In this document: positions 24,939-36,235 of the stretch, in pieces
How the letters are laid out: every line of letters begins with the position of its first letter
Position numbering within the stretch: position 1 is the stretch's first letter
Assembly (NCBI RefSeq): GCF_040712075.1
Contig: NZ_JBFCVL010000003.1
Span: 1 to 64,000, forward strand
DNA: 64,000 nt
Reading direction: 5' to 3'
Source: Fodinicurvata sp. EGI_FJ10296
Lineage (GTDB): Bacteria > Pseudomonadota > Alphaproteobacteria > DSM-16000 > Inquilinaceae
The notes under the pieces: model-generated
What the model was told of the DNA's origin: nothing
The model's database searches: none
The model's input: the letters and a program-made list of their open reading frames with translations, nothing else
Position numbers and translations under genes: made by a program

Positions 24939-26839
24939 CAGCCGCCTACTCCGCCCCCGGTTCCACCGACATCTCCCGGCTCACCGGCTGCCGCCACGCC
25001 AGGTGGCGAAACGGGAATGATCCGGTCGCTGGCCGGATTGCGCTTCTGCGCCTCCCACAGAAGATCGCGGGCGATCGGGGCAGCAACGGCCGAACCTCCG
25101 CCACCATGCTCGACAACGACCGAGCACGCATAGCGGGGGCGGTGCATCGGCGCAAACCCGACAAACAAGGCGTGGTGACGGTCGCGCCAAGGGATCTCGT
25201 CCTGGCTGAGCAGCCCCTGCGCCCGCTGTGCCATCGTGATCCGGCGAACCTGGCTGGTCCCGGTCTTGCCACCCATTTCCATGCCCTCAACCGGTATCTG
25301 GGACGAGCGGGCCGTTCCCCGGCTGCCGTCGGTGACGGCGATCATGCCGTCGACCACCGCCCGGATTCCGCGTTCGGAAATGCCGATATCCGGAACTGAT
25401 TCATTCGGGTCGACATTGCGCATGACGACGCGGGGATCGATGGCCCGCCCACCATTGACCAACCGGGCCGTCATCACGGCCAGCTGCAGCGGCGTTGCCA
25501 GAACGTAGCCCTGGCCGATCGCGGCAATAAGCGTTTCCCCCTGCTGCCAGGCCGTGCCCACATTCTGGCGTTTCCAGTCTTGCGTGGGCACCAGACCCTG
25601 GCGCTCGCCGGGAAGGTCGATGTTGATGGATGTCCCCAATCCGAACCGGTTGGCCATCGCCGATAGACGATCGACCCCCACGCGGCGCGAGAGGTCATAG
25701 AAATAGGTATCGCAGGATTCCGCCAGGGCATCGACCAGTGTCAGCCAGCCATGACCGCCCCGACGCCAGCAGTGAAAGCGATGATTGCCCAGATCCATAT
25801 GACCGGGACAGAATACGGAATGATTGGGGCCGGCAATGCCGTTCTCGATAGCCGTCAGCGCCGTTATCATCTTGAAGGTCGAGCCGGGCGCGTATTGCCC
25901 GGCGAGCGCCTTGTTCGTCAACGGCGCATACTGATCGTTGATCAGGGACCGCCATGATGCGCCGTCAATCCCGGTCGCGAAAATATTCGGATTGAAGGAC
26001 GGGCTCGAAGCCATGGCATAGACTTCGCCCGTATGCACATCCATGATCACGGCCGATGCCGAGCGTTCCTCAGCGAGACGGTCCTGAACGTAATCCTGCA
26101 ACCCGACATCGATCGTCGAGCGAACCTCCTCGCCGCGCGTACCCTCGTCGCGAGACAGTTCGCGGATGATCCGCCCGGTGGCATTGACTTCGACCTGACG
26201 GGTGCCGGCGACACCACGAAGCGTCGATTCCAATTGCCGCTCGATGCCGGTCTTGCCGATCCGGAAACCGGGCAGGGTCAGAACCGGGTCTCCAGTCAGT
26301 TCTTCTTCGGAGACCGCGCCGACATAGCCGACCAGATGAGCGGTCGAGGGTCCTTGCGGATAGTCTCTTATCTCGCCGACATCGATCGACAACCCGGGCA
26401 GGCTTGGAGCGTTGACCTCGATCTGGCTGACCTGATCCCAGGTCAGATTCTCGCGTACCGTCACCGGAACGAAGTTGCGACGGCGGGACACATCGCGCAG
26501 CACCCGTTCACGATCGGCATCGGTCAACGGCACGATGCCTGAAAGGCGCTCCAGTGTCGCCTCGACGTCGCCGGCCTGTTCCGCCACCATGATAACCTGA
26601 AAATTCTGCGTGTTCGCTGCCAGCGGGCGGCCATAGCGGTCCACGATCTCACCCCGGGAAGGCGCCAGCAGGCGCATGCTGATGCGATTCTCGTCAGCGA
26701 GCACCCGATATCGCTCGGATTCCGTGACCTGCAGAAAATACATGCGCCCGACCAGCGCCGAGGCCAGGCCAAGCTTCACGCCGCCCAGAATCAGCGCCCG
26801 TCGTGTCAAACTGCGATATCGCTCGGTATCCCGGTCCAT
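24938..26839 (-). CDS. penicillin-binding protein 2 (PBP2), transpeptidase
   Basis: A 633-residue class B PBP cross-linking peptidoglycan during elongation. N-terminal membrane anchor at residues 17-37, PBP dimerisation domain at about 55-220, transpeptidase domain from about 255. Active-site motifs: Ser320-x-x-Lys323 (PGSTFK), SCD near 372, KTG near 535. The C-terminal tail is Gly-rich (GEPGDVGGTGGGVGG). Inner membrane, working with RodA encoded immediately downstream. Confidence 0.97.
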   Translation of the reverse strand: MDRDTERYRSLTRRALILGGVKLGLASALVGRMYFLQVTESERYRVLADENRISMRLLAPSRGEIVDRYGRPLAANTQNFQVIMVAEQAGDVEATLERLSGIVPLTDADRERVLRDVSRRRNFVPVTVRENLTWDQVSQIEVNAPSLPGLSIDVGEIRDYPQGPSTAHLVGYVGAVSEEELTGDPVLTLPGFRIGKTGIERQLESTLRGVAGTRQVEVNATGRIIRELSRDEGTRGEEVRSTIDVGLQDYVQDRLAEERSASAVIMDVHTGEVYAMASSPSFNPNIFATGIDGASWRSLINDQYAPLTNKALAGQYAPGSTFKMITALTAIENGIAGPNHSVFCPGHMDLGNHRFHCWRRGGHGWLTLVDALAESCDTYFYDLSRRVGVDRLSAMANRFGLGTSINIDLPGERQGLVPTQDWKRQNVGTAWQQGETLIAAIGQGYVLATPLQLAVMTARLVNGGRAIDPRVVMRNVDPNESVPDIGISERGIRAVVDGMIAVTDGSRGTARSSQIPVEGMEMGGKTGTSQVRRITMAQRAQGLLSQDEIPWRDRHHALFVGFAPMHRPRYACSVVVEHGGGGSAVAAPIARDLLWEAQKRNPASDRIIPVSPPGVAAAGEPGDVGGTGGGVGG

Positions 26840-26937
26840 CCTCGACGTCTACCTCAATGCACCCGTCCCGATGCGAATAGCGTTGTGCCTGAGCGGCATA
26901 TCGTCAGTCGCGTCACATTCCGCCGCACCGGAATCCG

Positions 26938-27465
26938 CTACTGGGGCACGAGCCGGTGACATTGCATGCATATCCACGCCAGTGCCGGAAACGCACCCAT
27001 CGTCATCAAAGCCCGAAAGATCGCCGGCTCCACAGGCATCACAGCTCCGAAAATGGCGCTATAAAGCACCCATTCCATCACCGCCGTCAACGGCAAGACG
27101 ATCAGGAATCCCCACCACAGCACCCAGAATGACCGACCTACCAGAAAGCGCCGCTGCGACGATACGACCAGCAGCGCGATCATGAAAATGAACGCGTTGA
27201 CGCCCAGAGGCGCGCCGGTCAGCACGTCCTGGAGAATGCCCAGAACGAAGACCATTGGAAACGGCAGCAGATCAGGCCGATGAACGGCCCAATAATAGAG
27301 GGCCATGAACGGAATCATCGGAACCACGGTCGAATAGGCCGGTAGGGGTACCGGAATCACGGCGACGAACACCAGCGACAGCATCAGGATGCCCGGTACG
27401 GCATTGCGGAATATGACACCCAGTCGCGTGCCGATATGCTCTGGCAATCGGTCCTCGAAGCTCAT
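26938..27465 (-). CDS. rod shape-determining protein MreD
   Basis: A 175-residue membrane protein with about five segments, matching MreD by length, by DVLTGAPLGVNAF near residue 80 and by its position between mreC and mrdA. Part of the elongasome that links MreB filaments with PBP2/RodA. The start overlaps the mreC stop by 4 bases. Confidence 0.92.
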   Translation of the reverse strand: MSFEDRLPEHIGTRLGVIFRNAVPGILMLSLVFVAVIPVPLPAYSTVVPMIPFMALYYWAVHRPDLLPFPMVFVLGILQDVLTGAPLGVNAFIFMIALLVVSSQRRFLVGRSFWVLWWGFLIVLPLTAVMEWVLYSAIFGAVMPVEPAIFRALMTMGAFPALAWICMQCHRLVPQ

Positions 27466-28472
27466 TGCTGTCCGTTCTGCGCCGCTTCGGACTCGGCACC
27501 TTCGGTCCCGTCAGTGCCAGGTGCACCCTCGCGGTCATCAGCTCCGGCGGTGGCACCATAGGGCACCAGTTCAGGGTCGGGACCGACCGATTCCGGTATG
27601 GGCACCGGCGGCCCCGCCACATCGGCAAACTGCCCCCGCTCGGTTGCGGGACCGAAATCGACCACACGGACGAGATCAACCCGGTCCAGGTCCTCGAAGA
27701 GCACAACCTCGATACCGGCATCGCCCGATTCCACGACCCGGCCGATGGCAAGGCCGGGAGGAAACATCCCGCCGTGACCGGATGACACCACCCGGTCGCC
27801 GACTTCGACATCATGATCGCGCGGCAGATATTGAAGGGTCGGACGGCCGGAGTTGTCACCGGCAAGGACGGCGCGATGGCCGGACTTCTGCATGGCAACG
27901 GGTATGCGCGAGTTCAGGTCGGTCAACAGGAGGATCCGGGCGGACATGTCGCCGGTCTGAACGATACGGCCAATCAACCCCTCGGACCCGATCACCGCCT
28001 GCCCATCACGAATACCGTCCTGCGCTCCCACATTGATCGCCTTGCTGCGCACGAACGCGCCGCTGTTGTCGGCGACGACCCGTCCCGCGATAAACGAGTG
28101 CTCCATCCCGAGTTCGTAGTTGGTCAGCTCGCGCAGGCTGACGATCTCGGCCTCCAACTGAAAGGCGGCATGGCGATACTGCTGAAGAAGCGTGTTCTCC
28201 TGTCGGAGGCGGGCGTTCTCGGCGCGGAGATCCGCCAATTCCTGGGCTGCATTGATTGCATCGGCCACGGACGCGGCCGGACGCGAAATGACCGCCATGA
28301 TCGGCGTCATGGCGTCGGTGATGCGCGCGGCCATGGCATTCATCAACACCGCATCGACCTTGCCGAGCATCATCAATCCGATGGCCGTCATCAATAGCAG
28401 CGCGAAGGAGAACCTTTGAACCATCGCCCGCAGCGCCGCGATCCGAACCATGGGCTTAGAGCGTAGCCTCAC
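27462..28472 (-). CDS. rod shape-determining protein MreC
   Basis: A 336-residue protein with one N-terminal membrane segment (about residues 20-40), a coiled coil at about 75-120 (LADLRAENARLRQENTLLQQ) and a periplasmic beta-barrel domain with VGAQDGIRDGQAVIG and GLIGRI. It activates PBP2 in the elongasome. The C-terminal 60 residues are Pro/Glu/Gly-rich and probably disordered. The GTG start at 28472 has AAGGACGG 6-7 bases upstream; ATG at 28451 is an alternative. Confidence 0.93.
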   Translation of the reverse strand: MRLRSKPMVRIAALRAMVQRFSFALLLMTAIGLMMLGKVDAVLMNAMAARITDAMTPIMAVISRPAASVADAINAAQELADLRAENARLRQENTLLQQYRHAAFQLEAEIVSLRELTNYELGMEHSFIAGRVVADNSGAFVRSKAINVGAQDGIRDGQAVIGSEGLIGRIVQTGDMSARILLLTDLNSRIPVAMQKSGHRAVLAGDNSGRPTLQYLPRDHDVEVGDRVVSSGHGGMFPPGLAIGRVVESGDAGIEVVLFEDLDRVDLVRVVDFGPATERGQFADVAGPPVPIPESVGPDPELVPYGATAGADDREGAPGTDGTEGAESEAAQNGQQ

Positions 28473-28787
28473 GAAGCCGTCCTTTGGCTCAGTTCCGTTT
28501 GGGGCGAAGTCGAGGTCACGGTCATCAGCAAAATCGGATCGGCGGCAAGATAAGTGGCAACATCAACACCTTACTGCCCTGTGCGGCTCTCGCCGCGTTC
28601 GGCTCAGGGTTGATCCAGCAGGGGCACTGCAATCTGAATACCACAAAATCCCGATCGGTACACTTTCACGGACTGGGCCAGGGAGCCCTTAACGGCCGAA
28701 ATTCATTGTCCATTGCGCATATCGGCCGATTGCCTGCCCAATGAAATGGCCTGCCACCGGCAGCAAACGAAACAGAGCCCCCGGGGC
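28473..28787. other. 315-bp mreB-mreC intergenic region
   Basis: No gene is seen. The end near mreB contains GAGCCCCCGGGGCTC (28775-28789), which overlaps the mreB stop codon and is followed on the minus strand by a T-rich run (TGTTTCGTTT); it could attenuate transcription from mreB into mreC. No clear promoter for mreC was found by eye. Confidence 0.4.
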
Positions 28788-29906
<1,119 letters not shown>

Positions 29907-30079
29907 TCAATGTCGATCCGGGCTCAAGCGGAGAGTTACCCAAAGCCCGAAATCGACAATCGAAAGAATGTCCGTGGGAGTCCGTTGACGCCCCCGAAGT
30001 GCGCCGCATCATAAGCGCTCGCGACCGCGATAGCCAGAGCAACGGTATTGCGCCCGCGTTTTCGACAGATGATCGAAGA

Positions 30080-31147
<1,068 letters not shown>

Positions 31148-31265
31148 TCAATCCTGTGTCCGACCAGGATCCGCCGCCGGCACGCCGCCCGATCCGATCC
31201 CGTTTCATCTCGCGAATACGAATCCAGCCCCTGGTTTTCTTTCCGGCAGGACTTGATCCCGATTG

Positions 31266-31295
31266 GACATAATGCCGTCGGCCTGTTTCTGTCAA
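31266..31295 (-). promoter_or_regulatory. candidate promoter for ilvC
   Basis: On the minus strand a perfect TTGACA (31290-31295) is 18 bases from TATGTC (31266-31271). It would give a leader of about 160 bases before the ilvC start. The -10 match is weak, so this is tentative. The 31100-31342 gap is otherwise empty. Confidence 0.4.
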
Positions 31296-31342
31296 ATGGC
31301 AGTGACTGCCGAATGCACGGCCGCGTTATAACCGCTGCATCG

Positions 31343-31909
31343 TCAATCGCCGATATCGGCCCCGCCGCTGTCCAGAACAGGGGCGCCGTCGGAGGTGAGC
31401 ATCCCCGCCCGGCCGCGAGCAATCGCCGCAACACCGGTGCGCGATACGTCGATAAGACCCAGAGGCTGCATCAATCCGATGAAGGCGTTTACCTTTTCGG
31501 TCGTGCCGGTGACCTCGAAGACGAAACTCTCCAGCGTGCTGTCAACGGCGCGGGCCCGGAATATGTCGCAGATCCTGAGTGCTTCGATCCGCCGGTCGCC
31601 GGTGCCGACCACCTTGATCAACGCCAGCTCCCGCTCCACGAAGGCGCCATCGTCGGTCAGGTCCGACACACGGTGGATCGGCACCAGCCGATCCAGCTGA
31701 TTCTTGATCTGCTCGATGATCATTCGCGTGCCGCTGGTCACCAGCGTGATCCGCGACCGCTTGCCGGCCGGGTCCACCTCGGCGACGGTCAGGCTTTCGA
31801 TATTATACCCGCGGCCGGAAAACAGGCCGATGACGCGGGCCAGAACGCCGGGTTCGTTATCGACAAGGACCGAGATCGTGTGGGTTTCTATGGTGTCATC
31901 AGGCGACAT
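31343..31909 (-). CDS. acetolactate synthase small (regulatory) subunit
   Basis: A 188-residue subunit with an N-terminal ACT domain (HTISVLVDNEPGVLARVIGL, residues 10-29, with FSGRGYNIESLTV) and the ALS_ss_C domain. It binds valine and gives feedback control of the catalytic subunit encoded upstream. It begins 107 bases after the ilvB stop. Confidence 0.97.
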   Translation of the reverse strand: MSPDDTIETHTISVLVDNEPGVLARVIGLFSGRGYNIESLTVAEVDPAGKRSRITLVTSGTRMIIEQIKNQLDRLVPIHRVSDLTDDGAFVERELALIKVVGTGDRRIEALRICDIFRARAVDSTLESFVFEVTGTTEKVNAFIGLMQPLGLIDVSRTGVAAIARGRAGMLTSDGAPVLDSGGADIGD

Positions 31910-32016
31910 TTTGCATTCCAGAACTGGAGCCTCGGTGAGGCCGCGAAAAACAGGCGGCGCCTGGCGGAAGATTCCAGGCGCCGCCGGGAGTGAACGAATG
32001 GACCGTCAGCCGTTCC

Positions 32017-33801
32017 CTATACCAGAACCATACCTTCTTCCGAAGTCTGGTTGCCGGCCTTGTCCGCCGGGCCGAGGATGATCTCGTTGTGGGCGGCCCC
32101 GCCCGGAATCATCGGAAAGCAATTCTCCATCTGCTCGACGCAGACATCCACGACCACCGGGCCCGGCGTTTCGAGCATGGTCTTGAAGACGCCTTCGACA
32201 TCATCGATGGTTTCGGCCCGCAACCCCGTAGCGCCGAACGCCTCGGCCAGTTTCACGAAGTCCGGCAGGGCTTCGGAGTAGCTTTGGGAATAGCGTTCGC
32301 CGTGGATCAACTCCTGCCATTGCCGGACCATCCCCATCCACTGATTGTTCAGAATGAAGACTTTGACCGGCAACCGGTACTGGACGATCGTCGACAGTTC
32401 CTGAATGTTCATCATGGTCGACGCTTCGCCGGCGATATCGATCACCAAAGCATCCGGATGCGCAATCTGAACACCCATGGCCGCCGGCAGGCCGTACCCC
32501 ATGGTCCCCAGACCTCCCGAGGTCATCCAGTGATTCGGCTGATAGAAGGGGAAGTGCTGGGCGGCCCACATCTGATGCTGTCCGACCTCGGTCGTGACAT
32601 AGACATCCTCGCGCTCCGCCTGGCGGTCTGCACACATCTCAGCCAGACGTTTGATGGCGTATTGCGGCTTGATCGTCGACCCGGGCTCCAACGGCTGGTT
32701 GAACTTCAGACATTCGCGGCGGCGCCACAGATCGATCTGCCCCCACCATTCCGCCAGAGAGCGGCGATCGGCCTTGAGCCGGCGTTCCCGCCACATCGTG
32801 AGCATCTGCTCAAGCACCTCGGCGCAATCGCCGATGATCGGAACATCGACGGTGACGTTCTTGTTGATGCTCGACGGATCGATGTCGACATGGATCTTGG
32901 TGGATCCCGGGGAGAAATCGGCAATCCGTCCGGTGACCCTATCGTCGAACCGCGCTCCGATATTGACCATCACGTCGCAGCCATGCATGGCGAGGTTGGC
33001 CTCGTAGGTGCCATGCATGCCCAGCATGCCGAGAAACTGACTATCATCGGCCGGATAGGCGCCGAGTCCCATCAGCGTCGATGTGCAGGGAAAACCCGTC
33101 TCGCGTACCAGTTCGCGCAGCAGTTCCGACGCCTTGGGCCCGGCATTGATGACGCCCCCGCCGGTGTAGAAGATCGGCCGCCGCGCGCCCGCCATGAGTT
33201 CGATTGCGCGCTCCACCTGGCTTTGGACAGGCCGGATCTGAGGTCGATAGGTCCGATGGACCACCTCTTCGGGGCCGGCATACGGCGCCGGACCGAACTG
33301 GATGTCCTTTGGCAAATCGACGACGACCGGTCCGGGCCGGCCACTGCGGGCAACGTAGAATGCCTCGTGCAGGGTCCGGGCCAGCTTGTTACCGTCCTTG
33401 ACCAGATAATTGTGCTTGGTGCACGGCCGCGTGATTCCGGTCGTGTCGCATTCCTGGAACGCGTCGTTGCCGATAAGATGCGTCGGCACCTGTCCGGTCA
33501 GACAGACGATCGGAATGCTGTCCATCAGTGCATCGGTCAGCCCGGTAACGGCGTTGGTTGCGCCCGGTCCCGACGTTACCAGCACGACACCGACCTTGCC
33601 CGTCGACCGGGCATATCCCTCGGCGGCGTGGACGGCGCCCTGCTCGTGCCGCACCAGAATATGGCGTATGGAATTCTGTTGATGCAGCGCATCGTAGATC
33701 GGCAATACCGCACCGCCCGGATACCCGAATATTACCTCTACGCCCTGGTCGGCCAGGGCTTTGAGAATGGTCTGAGCGCCGGTCAGGATTTGGTCGGACA
33801 T
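32017..33801 (-). CDS. acetolactate synthase large (catalytic) subunit
   Basis: A 594-residue thiamine-diphosphate and FAD enzyme that condenses pyruvate with pyruvate or 2-oxobutyrate, first shared step of branched-chain amino acid synthesis. N-terminal FGYPGGAVLPIYDAL with the following VRHEQGAVHAAEGYARSTG (catalytic Glu), central domain with GRFDDRVTGRI-like FAD-site residues, and C-terminal TPP/Mg motif near IDIAGEASTMMN. Start at MSDQILTG, with AAGGT upstream, rather than 18 residues earlier. Confidence 0.97.
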   Translation of the reverse strand: MSDQILTGAQTILKALADQGVEVIFGYPGGAVLPIYDALHQQNSIRHILVRHEQGAVHAAEGYARSTGKVGVVLVTSGPGATNAVTGLTDALMDSIPIVCLTGQVPTHLIGNDAFQECDTTGITRPCTKHNYLVKDGNKLARTLHEAFYVARSGRPGPVVVDLPKDIQFGPAPYAGPEEVVHRTYRPQIRPVQSQVERAIELMAGARRPIFYTGGGVINAGPKASELLRELVRETGFPCTSTLMGLGAYPADDSQFLGMLGMHGTYEANLAMHGCDVMVNIGARFDDRVTGRIADFSPGSTKIHVDIDPSSINKNVTVDVPIIGDCAEVLEQMLTMWRERRLKADRRSLAEWWGQIDLWRRRECLKFNQPLEPGSTIKPQYAIKRLAEMCADRQAEREDVYVTTEVGQHQMWAAQHFPFYQPNHWMTSGGLGTMGYGLPAAMGVQIAHPDALVIDIAGEASTMMNIQELSTIVQYRLPVKVFILNNQWMGMVRQWQELIHGERYSQSYSEALPDFVKLAEAFGATGLRAETIDDVEGVFKTMLETPGPVVVDVCVEQMENCFPMIPGGAAHNEIILGPADKAGNQTSEEGMVLV

Positions 33802-33822
33802 CGTCGTACCTTGTATTTGAGA

Positions 33823-33847
33823 ATGCCGGGCGGCCATCGCCCGGCAT
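33823..33847 (-). promoter_or_regulatory. 9-bp perfect hairpin in the ilvB leader
   Basis: ATGCCGGGC (33823-33831) pairs perfectly with GCCCGGCAT (33839-33847), loop of 7 bases, ending about 20 bases before the ilvB start codon. There is no U tract, so it is not a standard terminator; it could affect ribosome access or be one arm of an attenuator. No branched-chain-rich leader peptide was found before it. Confidence 0.4.
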
Positions 33848-33910
33848 CGACCCATAAGTCATTGCAAGTTATGGAAAATATAGGAGGGTCTTACGCCCAC
33901 CGTTCGGCCG

Positions 33911-33939
33911 ACCCTAGCCCGGAACATTCATAGGGTCAA
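33911..33939 (-). promoter_or_regulatory. candidate ilvB promoter overlapping the miaA stop
   Basis: On the minus strand TTGACC (33934-33939) and TAGGGT (33911-33916) are 17 bases apart; the -35 overlaps the miaA stop codon. GACCCTA and TAGGGTC at 33910-33937 also form an inverted repeat spanning the promoter, which might be an operator. Confidence 0.45.
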
Positions 33940-35009
33940 CGCGAAAATCGAATAAGTGACAAGATTTCCGGCGCTAATCTTTTTGAATATTGCGTGCATA
34001 CGGGCACCTTCATGCCCCCTGCCGGATCAAAATGTGGATCTTCGGGCGGATCATCGGACAGGTTCGGGGGCGCGACCCATTTGCCCCCGCCCATCTGATG
34101 ACGGAACCAGGTCATCTGCCGTTTGGCATAGCGCCGCGTGGCTGTCGATGCGCGTTCGACGGCCTCATGCAGCGGAATTCGCCCTTCAATGAAAGCTGAC
34201 AACTCCGGCACACCGACCGCCTTCATCACGGGCAGATCATTGGCCAGATTCCGCGCCCGCAGCCTGCGGACCTCCTCGACGGCACCGCTGTCGACCATGC
34301 GCAGAAATCTCTCTTCGCAGGCGCGGTAGACAACCGCCCGGTCGGGCATAAGCGTGATCGGGCGGAACATCATTCCGGACGGCGCTCCCGAAGGCGGCAA
34401 CCGCTGCCAGTCAGCCAGGCTGCGACCGGTTGCAGTAATGACTTCCCAGGCACGCACGCAGCGCTGCGTATCCCCCGCCGGAAGCCGGGCCGCCATCTCC
34501 GGGTCGCGGGCCGCCAGATCGGCATGAAAACCTTCGGCGCCCAGTTCGTGGTGCAGCGCCTCGGCTCGCGCGCGCTTGGACGGGTCGCTTGGCGGCACGG
34601 GCGACAACCCCTGCATCAATGACTTGAGATAGAGGCCGGTACCGCCGACAACCACGGGGACACGACCGCAAGCCAGGGCCGCGCGAATCTCACGCTCGGC
34701 GGCATCACGCCAGTGGGCAACCGACGACCGCTCGTTCCCGTCAAGAACACCGTAAAGCCGGTGCGGCACCCGATCGAGCTCGGCAATGGAAGGCCGCGCC
34801 GTCAGTACGTTCAGATCGGCATAAAGCTGCATGCTGTCGGCATTGATCACGATGCCATCCGTGGCTTCGGCCAGATCGACCGCCAGCGCCGACTTGCCAC
34901 TGGCGGTCGGCCCGCCGATGACGAAAACCGGCAATGCCGCCTCGCCGGAGCCCCCGGCCCGGCTCTGGTCGTAGCCGCGTCCGGTGCCGGTATCGTTGTG
35001 CTCGATCAC
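33936..35009 (-). CDS. tRNA dimethylallyltransferase MiaA
   Basis: A 357-residue enzyme that prenylates A37 of tRNAs reading codons starting with U. P-loop GGPTASGKS near residue 32, DSMQLYADL, DxxHY-type region HRLYGVLD and GGTGLYLKSL are the conserved blocks; the C-terminal tRNA-binding part has RRYAKRQMTWFRHQ. GTG at 35009 is chosen as the start (AGGG upstream); TTG at 35045 would add 12 residues. The C-terminus, after about residue 310, runs longer than usual. Confidence 0.95.
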   Translation of the reverse strand: MIEHNDTGTGRGYDQSRAGGSGEAALPVFVIGGPTASGKSALAVDLAEATDGIVINADSMQLYADLNVLTARPSIAELDRVPHRLYGVLDGNERSSVAHWRDAAEREIRAALACGRVPVVVGGTGLYLKSLMQGLSPVPPSDPSKRARAEALHHELGAEGFHADLAARDPEMAARLPAGDTQRCVRAWEVITATGRSLADWQRLPPSGAPSGMMFRPITLMPDRAVVYRACEERFLRMVDSGAVEEVRRLRARNLANDLPVMKAVGVPELSAFIEGRIPLHEAVERASTATRRYAKRQMTWFRHQMGGGKWVAPPNLSDDPPEDPHFDPAGGMKVPVCTQYSKRLAPEILSLIRFSR

Positions 35010-35174
35010 TTTCCCATCCCTGGATCGGTTGCCGGGCTCAACCAACGGGCCGGCCCCAGTTGGCTTGTTGGTCTCTCACCCGCATGCTGGTAGAACATTC
35101 ACTCAGCCAGTGCGCGCCCCGTCGGCAGCCGCCGCCCGGATGCCGCAAAATCGTCAACTATCCGCAAGAGTCCC

Positions 35175-36113
35175 ATGACACATGTTTTGACATTGATAGC
35201 CGGCGTGTCCAAGCGCTCGCTGACCGACGCCCTTATCGACGACGCCGGCCGCGTCCTCGCAACACTTGGTGCCAGGGCTGGCGCACCAGTCATTCTGTCT
35301 CAGGGACGCGCCGTCGATATTCCGTTCGAAATGGGCGACGCCGCAGCGGAAGCGTCGCTCCCATCCGGCGGCTCACTCGACGCCAATGCAGTGCGGACGG
35401 CACTTTCGGCCACGGCGGTCGAGGGCGTCGATCTGGCCGTCATACCGGCCGACGGACGGCGCAAGGGACTGTTGATCGCCGATATGGACAGCACCATCGT
35501 CACCGGCGAAACGCTCGACGATCTCGCCGAACTTGCTGGCATCGGCGACGCTGTCGCGGATATTACCCGCCGGGCGATGAACGGCGAAATCGGCTTCGAG
35601 GGGGCTCTGAGAGAGCGGGTTGCCATGCTGAAGGGACGCTCGACCGATCTCATCGAGCAGGTTATCGAGCGGATGACGCTGACGCCGGGTGCCGAAGCCC
35701 TGGTTGCCACCATGCGCTCTCATGGCGCGCGTTGCGTCCTCGTCTCCGGCGGGTTTACCGTCTTTACCGGCCATGTCGCCGAACTGGCCGGATTCGACGC
35801 CGACTTCGGCAACACTCTGATCATGTCGCATGGCAGCTTTTCCGGGACTGTCGGCGAACCGATTCTCGGCCGCGACGCCAAGCTGTCCACGCTTCAGGCT
35901 GAATGCGAAGCCCGGAATCTCGATACCAGTAGTGCAATCGCGGTTGGCGACGGCGCGAACGATCTTGCTATGATCCAGGCAGCAGGGATGGGCATAGCCT
36001 TCCATGCGAAGCCGTCCGTCAAAGCCGCGGCTCCGATCGTTATTGATCACGCCGACCTGACATCCCTGCTCTATTTGCAGGGTTATGCCGACACCGATTT
36101 CGCCGAGACCTGA
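35175..36113 (+). CDS. phosphoserine phosphatase SerB
   Basis: A 312-residue HAD-family enzyme, last step of serine synthesis. Nucleophile Asp103 and acid Asp105 lie in DMDST; later motifs are VSGGFTVFT (residue about 190) and GDGANDLAMIQAAGMGIAF (about 256-274). The N-terminal 90 residues are an ACT-like extension as in many proteobacterial SerB proteins. Divergent from miaA; the 165-base gap should hold both promoters. Confidence 0.97.
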   Translation: MTHVLTLIAGVSKRSLTDALIDDAGRVLATLGARAGAPVILSQGRAVDIPFEMGDAAAEASLPSGGSLDANAVRTALSATAVEGVDLAVIPADGRRKGLLIADMDSTIVTGETLDDLAELAGIGDAVADITRRAMNGEIGFEGALRERVAMLKGRSTDLIEQVIERMTLTPGAEALVATMRSHGARCVLVSGGFTVFTGHVAELAGFDADFGNTLIMSHGSFSGTVGEPILGRDAKLSTLQAECEARNLDTSSAIAVGDGANDLAMIQAAGMGIAFHAKPSVKAAAPIVIDHADLTSLLYLQGYADTDFAET

Positions 36114-36148
36114 CCGGCATTCTTCGTGGACCATTGCGCCAAAAACGA

Positions 36149-36182
36149 AACGGGGGACCGCCATGATCGGCGGCCCCCCGTT
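36149..36182. terminator. bidirectional terminator-like hairpin between serB and the protease gene
   Basis: AACGGGGG-A-CCGCC (36149-36162) pairs with GGCGG-C-CCCCCGTT (36169-36182) around a 6-base loop with one mismatch. It is centred between the two convergent stop codons. Short A/T flanks only, so rated moderate. Confidence 0.55.
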
Positions 36183-36235
36183 CGTCGGCTTCATCGGCTA
36201 TTGACCGACACGTGAAGTGCCCGCCAGCCGATGCC

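Noticed and set aside
33848-33935. Leader peptide for ilvB attenuation
   Set aside because: The short frames have no run of Leu, Val or Ile codons.
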